This document shows positions 59,098 through 64,000 of a stretch of 64,000 nt of DNA, piece by piece. Source of the stretch: Acerihabitans arboris (GTDB lineage: Bacteria > Pseudomonadota > Gammaproteobacteria > Enterobacterales > Enterobacteriaceae); NCBI RefSeq assembly GCF_010131535.1, contig NZ_WUBS01000013.1:124001-188000 (forward strand), in the 5' to 3' direction. Every line of letters starts with the position of its first letter. Within the stretch, counting starts at the first letter, position 1. Position numbers and translations under genes: made by a program. The notes beneath the pieces were generated by a model, which saw only the letters and a list, made by a program, of their open reading frames with translations, was not told the origin of the DNA and ran no database searches.

Positions 59098-61020
59098 TTA
59101 GGCTGCCTTGCTGCCTTTGAGCAGCTCCAGCACTTCATCCACGTCGGTGGTATTGATCAAGCGTTGGATGACCGCATCGTCGTCCAGCGCATTGGTCAGG
59201 CTGGTGATCACCTGGATATGCTCGTTATTGCGCGCGGCAATACCAATCACCAGACGGGCAATATCGTCTTCTTCATCGCCAAAACGCACGCCCGCCGGAT
59301 ACTGGCAGAACACCACGCCGGTGCGCAATACCTTGTCCTTGGCCTCGATGGTGCCATGGGGTACCGCAATGGATTCACCCAGATAGGTGGACGTCAGCTT
59401 TTCACGATCCAGCATCGCTTCCACATATTCCGGCAGCACGTAGCCTCCTTTCACCAATTGTTCACCGGCAAAACGGATAGCCTGTTCCTTATGGTCGGCC
59501 TGCTGCCCGAGGAAGATGTTGGCCGCCGTCAGACGGAACAGGTTCTGCTCGCTGTCTTCAAAGCTGTCGTCCAGGGTGGTGATGACTTTATTCTGGTTGG
59601 TTTCGGTCTTCTGCACCGCAACCAGCCGCGCCACCAGGTCGGTATACAGCCCACTGTCCAGGAAATTGGTCAGCGAGATATGCTGCGCCTGTGGGGCGTG
59701 GCGCATGGCCCGCTCGGTCAGGTCGCGGTGGGTAATCACCAGATCCACGTCTTCCGGCAGGCTGTTAATGGCCGTATTGGTGACGCTGATATTGGACAGC
59801 CCCGCCTCTTTGACTTTTTTACGCAGTACCCCGGCGCCCATGGCGCTGGAACCCATACCGGCGTCACAAGCCACGATAATCTTGCGAACCGAGGCCAGGT
59901 CGCCGGTGGCGCCGGCGGTAACCGGCGCGGCCATGCCTTTGGACTGGGCTTTCATGTCTTTCACGCGGCGGGTGGCTTCTTCCAGGTCGTCGCCTTCCTT
60001 GACTTTCATGCTTTTCAGCAAAATCGACGCGATAACAAAGGACACGGCGAAGGCCGCGATCACGGCGGTAACATTGGCGAAATAGGAACCTTTAGGCGTC
60101 ATGGCCAATACCGCCAGGATGGAGCCCGGGGAAGCCGGGGACACCAGGCCGCCGTGCAGCACGCTCAGCGTAAACACGCCGGTCATGCCGCCGAGGATAA
60201 CCGCGATCAGCAGACGCGGGTTCATCAGCACGTAAGGGAAATAGATTTCGTGGATACCGCCCAGGAAATGGATGATGGCCGCGCCGCCGGCGGATTGCTT
60301 GGCATTGCCGCGACCGAAGATCATATAGGCAATCAGCACGCCCATGCCCGGACCCGGGTTGGCTTCAATCAGGAAGAAGATCGATTTGCCGGTGGCGGTA
60401 GCCTGCTGGATGCCCAACGGCGAGAAGATACCGTGGTTGATGGCGTTATTCAGGAACAGGATTTTTGCCGGTTCGACAAATATCGAGGCCAGGGGGAGCA
60501 AATCATGGCGCACCATCAGGTTAACGCCCGCCGCCAGGATATGGGACAGGATTTCAACCAGCGGCCCGATGGCCAGGAAGGCAATGATCGCCAGGATCAT
60601 GCCGATGATGCCGGCGGAGAAGTTGTTGACCAACATCTCGAAGCCGCTCTTGATCTTGCCGTCCACCAAGCGGTCGAAACGTTTGATGGCCCAGCCGCCC
60701 AACGGACCGGCCAGCATTGCGCCGAGGAACATCGGCATGTCCGCCCCGGCAATCACGCCCATGGTGGTAATGGCGCCGACCACGCCGCCGCGTTCGCCGC
60801 CGGCCAGCCGTCCGCCGGTATAACCAATCAGCAACGGCAGCAGGTAGGTGATCATGGGGCCGACCAACTTAGCCAGGGTCGCGTTTGGCGTCCACCCGGT
60901 GGGGATAAACAGCGCGGTGATGATCCCCCAGGCAATAAAGGCGCCGATATTCGGCATCACCATATTGCTCAGGAAGCGGCCAAAATTTTGTACTCTGACC
61001 TTGATATCCGAAGAAGCCAT
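59098..61020 (-). CDS. mtlA: Mannitol-specific PTS enzyme IICBA MtlA
   Basis: 640-residue phosphotransferase transporter importing mannitol as mannitol-1-phosphate. Domains: membrane EIIC (about 1-340), EIIB with the phosphocysteine in VACDAGMGSSAMG, and EIIA with the phosphohistidine in YLGESIAVPHGTI. I start at the ATG giving MASSDIKVRVQNFGRFLS (61020), as in E. coli; two extra codons upstream lack support. Several CRP sites lie upstream. Confidence 0.97.
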   Translation of the reverse strand: MASSDIKVRVQNFGRFLSNMVMPNIGAFIAWGIITALFIPTGWTPNATLAKLVGPMITYLLPLLIGYTGGRLAGGERGGVVGAITTMGVIAGADMPMFLGAMLAGPLGGWAIKRFDRLVDGKIKSGFEMLVNNFSAGIIGMILAIIAFLAIGPLVEILSHILAAGVNLMVRHDLLPLASIFVEPAKILFLNNAINHGIFSPLGIQQATATGKSIFFLIEANPGPGMGVLIAYMIFGRGNAKQSAGGAAIIHFLGGIHEIYFPYVLMNPRLLIAVILGGMTGVFTLSVLHGGLVSPASPGSILAVLAMTPKGSYFANVTAVIAAFAVSFVIASILLKSMKVKEGDDLEEATRRVKDMKAQSKGMAAPVTAGATGDLASVRKIIVACDAGMGSSAMGAGVLRKKVKEAGLSNISVTNTAINSLPEDVDLVITHRDLTERAMRHAPQAQHISLTNFLDSGLYTDLVARLVAVQKTETNQNKVITTLDDSFEDSEQNLFRLTAANIFLGQQADHKEQAIRFAGEQLVKGGYVLPEYVEAMLDREKLTSTYLGESIAVPHGTIEAKDKVLRTGVVFCQYPAGVRFGDEEDDIARLVIGIAARNNEHIQVITSLTNALDDDAVIQRLINTTDVDEVLELLKGSKAA

Positions 61021-61160
61021 AAAAAACACCCCTATTGATACGCGCCGGACAATAAGGGCGCGTGAAAATTGTTGCGACAGTGTTAAATTTTCTGTCGGCA
61101 GTTCTATAAGCAGCGGGACTCTACCACGCTACGTGACGAATGCGTACTGAGTGGAGAAAT

Positions 61161-61337
61161 TGTGATAAACATCACCATTGCACCCCCTATTTAGCCCCTA
61201 TATAGGTGATATTAATCACAAATTTCTTATGAAAAAAAACCACAATTATAACTTTAGGAGACTAACGGCGACTAAATTGTGATGTAGATCACCATAAGCT
61301 GTCGGGTATTTGTTTGATAAATGTGATTTGTATCACA
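61161..61337 (-). promoter_or_regulatory. Cluster of CRP sites upstream of mtlA
   Basis: Four sites matching TGTGA-N6-TCACA: TGTGATAAACATCACC (61161-61176), GGTGATATTAATCACA (61205-61220), TGTGATGTAGATCACC (61278-61293) and the perfect TGTGATTTGTATCACA (61322-61337). E. coli mtlA also has several CRP sites. The rest of 61021-61543 shows no gene. Confidence 0.85.
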
Positions 61338-61543
61338 AATTATTTATCATCACGCCCGGCTAGTGGGGATACGCGCGGCTTACCGGTTGATTTACCCGGT
61401 AAACTGCGGGATTGGTCGGCAAAAGCTGTAAGAAACTTACCACGACGTTGTAGGCCATTGCGCACTTCTCCCGCCGCCATTATCAGGAGAGTATGTTGCA
61501 AAAAGGTGACCCGGGGGCCACCTTGGCTAAAAACGCCCCGCGG

Positions 61544-62263
61544 TTAACGCAGGGCGGCGCCGGCGACGGTCTGCGCCTGTATCAACTGCTGGTGCTGGTT
61601 TTGCAGCCCGGCCATCAGCTCATTGTATTGCGTAGCCTGCAGACGGGTGGGAAACGCCACCGAGGTAGGGCCGTAGGTCACCTGGGTACCCTGCATATTG
61701 AGGAAATTACCCACCTGGATCAACGTTTCCGACAGCGTGGCGGCGCTGGTCACCACCGGCGTAACCTGCTGTGCCGGCTGAATCACCAGCTTGGTATAGG
61801 CCTGCTCATACACCGCCTTCAAATCGTCGGGCTGCTTCAGGGCGGCGCGGGCGTCATCCGCCTGTTTTTTCAGGCGTTCGATTTGCGGCTCCAGCAGGTT
61901 TAGGGCGCCCGCGGACTGCTGCAAATCCACCCGATGGGTAAGGTAATCCTGCGGCACCCGGATCTGGTTGACCTGATCAAGCACCGGCAGCAGGCTGGCA
62001 TTCACCGCCTGGGTATATTGCTGGGTAAACATCAGCAGGATCTGGTAGTCGGCTACATAGGTGCCGAACTGCTTTTTCTGATCCTCGGAAAGCGTCGGCA
62101 GCCGCTCGCCGCCCGGCAGGATAGTGGTTTGCAAAAATGTGATAAACGCCTTGCGCTGCTCCGGCTCCTTGTCGCCGCAGGCGGTAATCTGCAGCGCCAG
62201 CATAAATAGTACTGGAATCATCAGCGCATAGCGAAACTGTGCAAGTCTGTCCCTTAACATCAT
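61544..62263 (-). CDS. yiaF: DUF3053 lipoprotein YiaF
   Basis: 239-residue envelope lipoprotein of unknown function. Signal peptide with lipobox QITAC, then GDKEPEQRKAFITFLQ and ERLPTLSEDQKKQFG, which match E. coli YiaF along its length. The start is the ATG at 62263, eight bases after GGAG; six further bases upstream open only with TTG. Confidence 0.9.
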   Translation of the reverse strand: MMLRDRLAQFRYALMIPVLFMLALQITACGDKEPEQRKAFITFLQTTILPGGERLPTLSEDQKKQFGTYVADYQILLMFTQQYTQAVNASLLPVLDQVNQIRVPQDYLTHRVDLQQSAGALNLLEPQIERLKKQADDARAALKQPDDLKAVYEQAYTKLVIQPAQQVTPVVTSAATLSETLIQVGNFLNMQGTQVTYGPTSVAFPTRLQATQYNELMAGLQNQHQQLIQAQTVAGAALR

Positions 62264-62553
62264 GACCAATACTCCTTTGACGTTCTAAACAGATTAAGTC
62301 GGGTTGATATACGCCCTTCGTCGTTATGGGGTTAAGAGTAGTCCAAATTCTGAAAACATGAACGCCTAACGTCCTGATGTATAACGCTGGGTTAATAGGG
62401 ATATGAGATGAACATGCGCGCAGGACTATTCTTCAACTCATTCCCCGTTTCCCAGATGATGAATTGCGTGGCCGGTATTGTAAACCGGCCAGCCTTGCCG
62501 GGGCCGGCTATCTACCCCAACAAGGCAGGCGGACCGGCCTTGCGCGCAACGGA

Positions 62554-64000
62554 CTATTGCAACAGCGAAACATCCGCCACCCGCAAAAACAGCTTTTGCA
62601 GCTGATCGAGCAGCGTCAGGCGGTTAACCCGCACCTCGGCGTTGTCATCCATCACCATCACCTTATCGAAAAACGCGTCCACCGGCTCACGCAGGGTGGC
62701 CAGCTCCGCCAGCGCCTCTTGATAGCGGCCTGCGGCAAACAGCGGCTCGAGCTTATCGCGCAGCACCGTAAGATGGGTCGCCAGTTGGATTTCCACCGCG
62801 TCTTTCAGTACCGCGGCCCGCACGTCCTTGTTCAGGGTATCGGTGGCTTTTGCCAGGATATTGGATACGCGCTTGTTGGCGGCCGCCAGGGATGCCGCCG
62901 CGTCCAGGGTACGGAAATAGGTCACCGCCCGGACGCGGGCGTCAAAATCCGCCGGGCGGGTGGGCCTGCGCGCCAGCACCGCCTGGATGGTGTCGACGGC
63001 GTGGCCCTCTTCCTGATACCAGGCGCGGAAGCGGCCAAGCATAAAGTCGACCACGTCATCCGCCACCCGGGCATTGGTGAGCTTTTCACCGTACAAGCGC
63101 GCGGCTTCGCTCGCCAGGGCGGCCAAATCCAGCGGCAGGTTTTTCTCGACGATAATGCGCAGCACGCCGAGCGCGGCGCGCCTAAGCGCAAACGGGTCTT
63201 TATCGCCCTTAGGGTGCTGGCCGATGCCGAAAATACCGGCCAGGGTGTCCATCTTCTCGGCGATGGCCACGGCGCAAGAGACCGGCGTGGACGGCAGGGC
63301 GTCGCCGGAAAAACGCGGCTGGTACTGTTCTTTCAGCGCCAGCGCCACGTCTTCCGGCTCGCCATCGTGGCGGGCGTAGTGCATGCCCATCACGCCCTGG
63401 GTGTCGGTAAACTCAAACACCATATTGGTCACCAGGTCGCATTTGGACAGCAGCCCGGCGCGGGCGGAATGTTCCACGCTGGCGCCAATCTGGCCGGCGA
63501 TAATGCCCGCCAGCGACTCGATGCGATCGCTTTTATCGCGCACGGTGCCCAACCGCTGCTGGAACAATACGGTATCCAGGCGCGGCAGCCGGTCTTCCAG
63601 GCGGGTTTTCAGGTCGGTGTTATAAAAGAATTCGGCGTCCGCCAGACGGGGGCGCACCACCTTCTCGTTACCGGAAATCACCTGCCGGGGATCTTTGGAT
63701 TCGATATTAGAGACAAAAATAAAGTGCGGCAGCAGCTTGCCTTGCGCGTCATATACCGGGAAGTATTTCTGATCGCCCTTCATGGTGTAGACCAGCGCCT
63801 CGGCCGGCACGGCAAGGAATTTTTCCTCAAACCGGGCGGTCAGCACCACCGGCCATTCCACCAGCGAGGCCACTTCCTCCAGCAGGCTGTCGGTCAAATC
63901 GGCGATACCGCCGATATCCCGGGCCGCCGCTTCGGCGTCGCGCTTGATCTGCGCCTTGCGCAGTTCATAATCGGCCATCACCTTGCCGCGTTCCAGCAGC
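62554..64000 (-). CDS. glyS: Glycyl-tRNA synthetase beta subunit GlyS, C-terminal part
   Basis: Beta subunit of the alpha2-beta2 glycyl-tRNA synthetase. The 5' part lies beyond the window; 481 residues are visible, from LLERGK to RVADVSLLQ at the end. The HD-like domain region ([19 protein letters not shown]) and the C-terminal anticodon-binding-like domain ([19 protein letters not shown]) are clear. In E. coli glyQS is close to wecH and yiaF. 62264-62553 downstream holds only weak GC-rich repeats and no gene. Confidence 0.97.
   Translation of the reverse strand, partial: LLERGKVMADYELRKAQIKRDAEAAARDIGGIADLTDSLLEEVASLVEWPVVLTARFEEKFLAVPAEALVYTMKGDQKYFPVYDAQGKLLPHFIFVSNIESKDPRQVISGNEKVVRPRLADAEFFYNTDLKTRLEDRLPRLDTVLFQQRLGTVRDKSDRIESLAGIIAGQIGASVEHSARAGLLSKCDLVTNMVFEFTDTQGVMGMHYARHDGEPEDVALALKEQYQPRFSGDALPSTPVSCAVAIAEKMDTLAGIFGIGQHPKGDKDPFALRRAALGVLRIIVEKNLPLDLAALASEAARLYGEKLTNARVADDVVDFMLGRFRAWYQEEGHAVDTIQAVLARRPTRPADFDARVRAVTYFRTLDAAASLAAANKRVSNILAKATDTLNKDVRAAVLKDAVEIQLATHLTVLRDKLEPLFAAGRYQEALAELATLREPVDAFFDKVMVMDDNAEVRVNRLTLLDQLQKLFLRVADVSLLQ

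Noticed and set aside
59164-61038. 624-codon open frame antisense to mtlA
   Set aside because: Rich in Gln/His/Arg/Gly as expected of the reverse complement of a GC-rich gene, no ribosome-binding site, and mtlA is certain.

Overview
The window is chromosomal DNA of a GC-rich member of the Enterobacterales. The backbone genes (bcs, dppFDCBA, proK, eptB, mdtG, wecH, mdfA, aldB, yibF, fdhD, sodA, mtlADR, yiaF, glyS) closely resemble E. coli, Yersinia and Pectobacteriaceae proteins. A free-living, plant-, soil- or wood-associated relative of Pectobacteriaceae/Sodalis is my best guess, but the species cannot be fixed from the sequence alone.

Layout. 1-9.6 kb: the end of a cellulose synthase operon of the bcsD-containing kind (bcsA partial, bcsB, bcsC, bcsD, bcsZ), closed by a strong terminator. 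9.9-15.6 kb: dipeptide ABC transporter dppABCDF on the minus strand. 16.5-39.3 kb: a large accessory insertion. In E. coli dppA is followed directly by proK and eptB; here about 24 kb separates them. 39.7-64 kb: backbone again, with proK (tRNA-Pro), eptB, ohr/ohrR, a run of small redox or stress enzymes, wecH, mdfA, aldB, yibF, fdhD, sodA, the mannitol operon, yiaF and the 3' part of glyS.

The insertion has three blocks. (1) An iron-only (Fe-Fe) nitrogenase locus, anfH-D-G-K, followed by a HEPN-like gene, a flavin/heme split-barrel gene and anfO, all in one direction behind a near-perfect sigma-54 promoter. Downstream lies the activator gene anfA and, one base after it, a second sigma-54-activator-like gene whose GAFTGA loop and Walker B aspartate are lost. 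A perfect 10-6-10 bp ModE box sits in front of anfA. On the other side are modD, a two-domain molbindin, and a molybdate/tungstate-type binding protein and permease (modA, modB) with their own ModE-like box but no ATPase gene. Together these look like a molybdenum switch: with Mo, ModE would silence anfA and hence the Fe-only enzyme; without Mo, AnfA and sigma-54 would turn on anfHDGK. Cofactor genes such as nifB, nifU, nifS and nifV are absent, so the cell must have another nif locus. (2) A 1066-residue protein with a dermonecrotic-toxin-like body and a C-terminal R-S-E ADP-ribosyltransferase domain. (3) A Csu-type (spore coat U) chaperone-usher pilus operon, followed by a GNAT acetyltransferase and, in an AT-rich stretch beside the tRNA, a pair of small paralogous genes of unknown function.

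No rRNA, CRISPR array, insertion sequence or integrase was seen.
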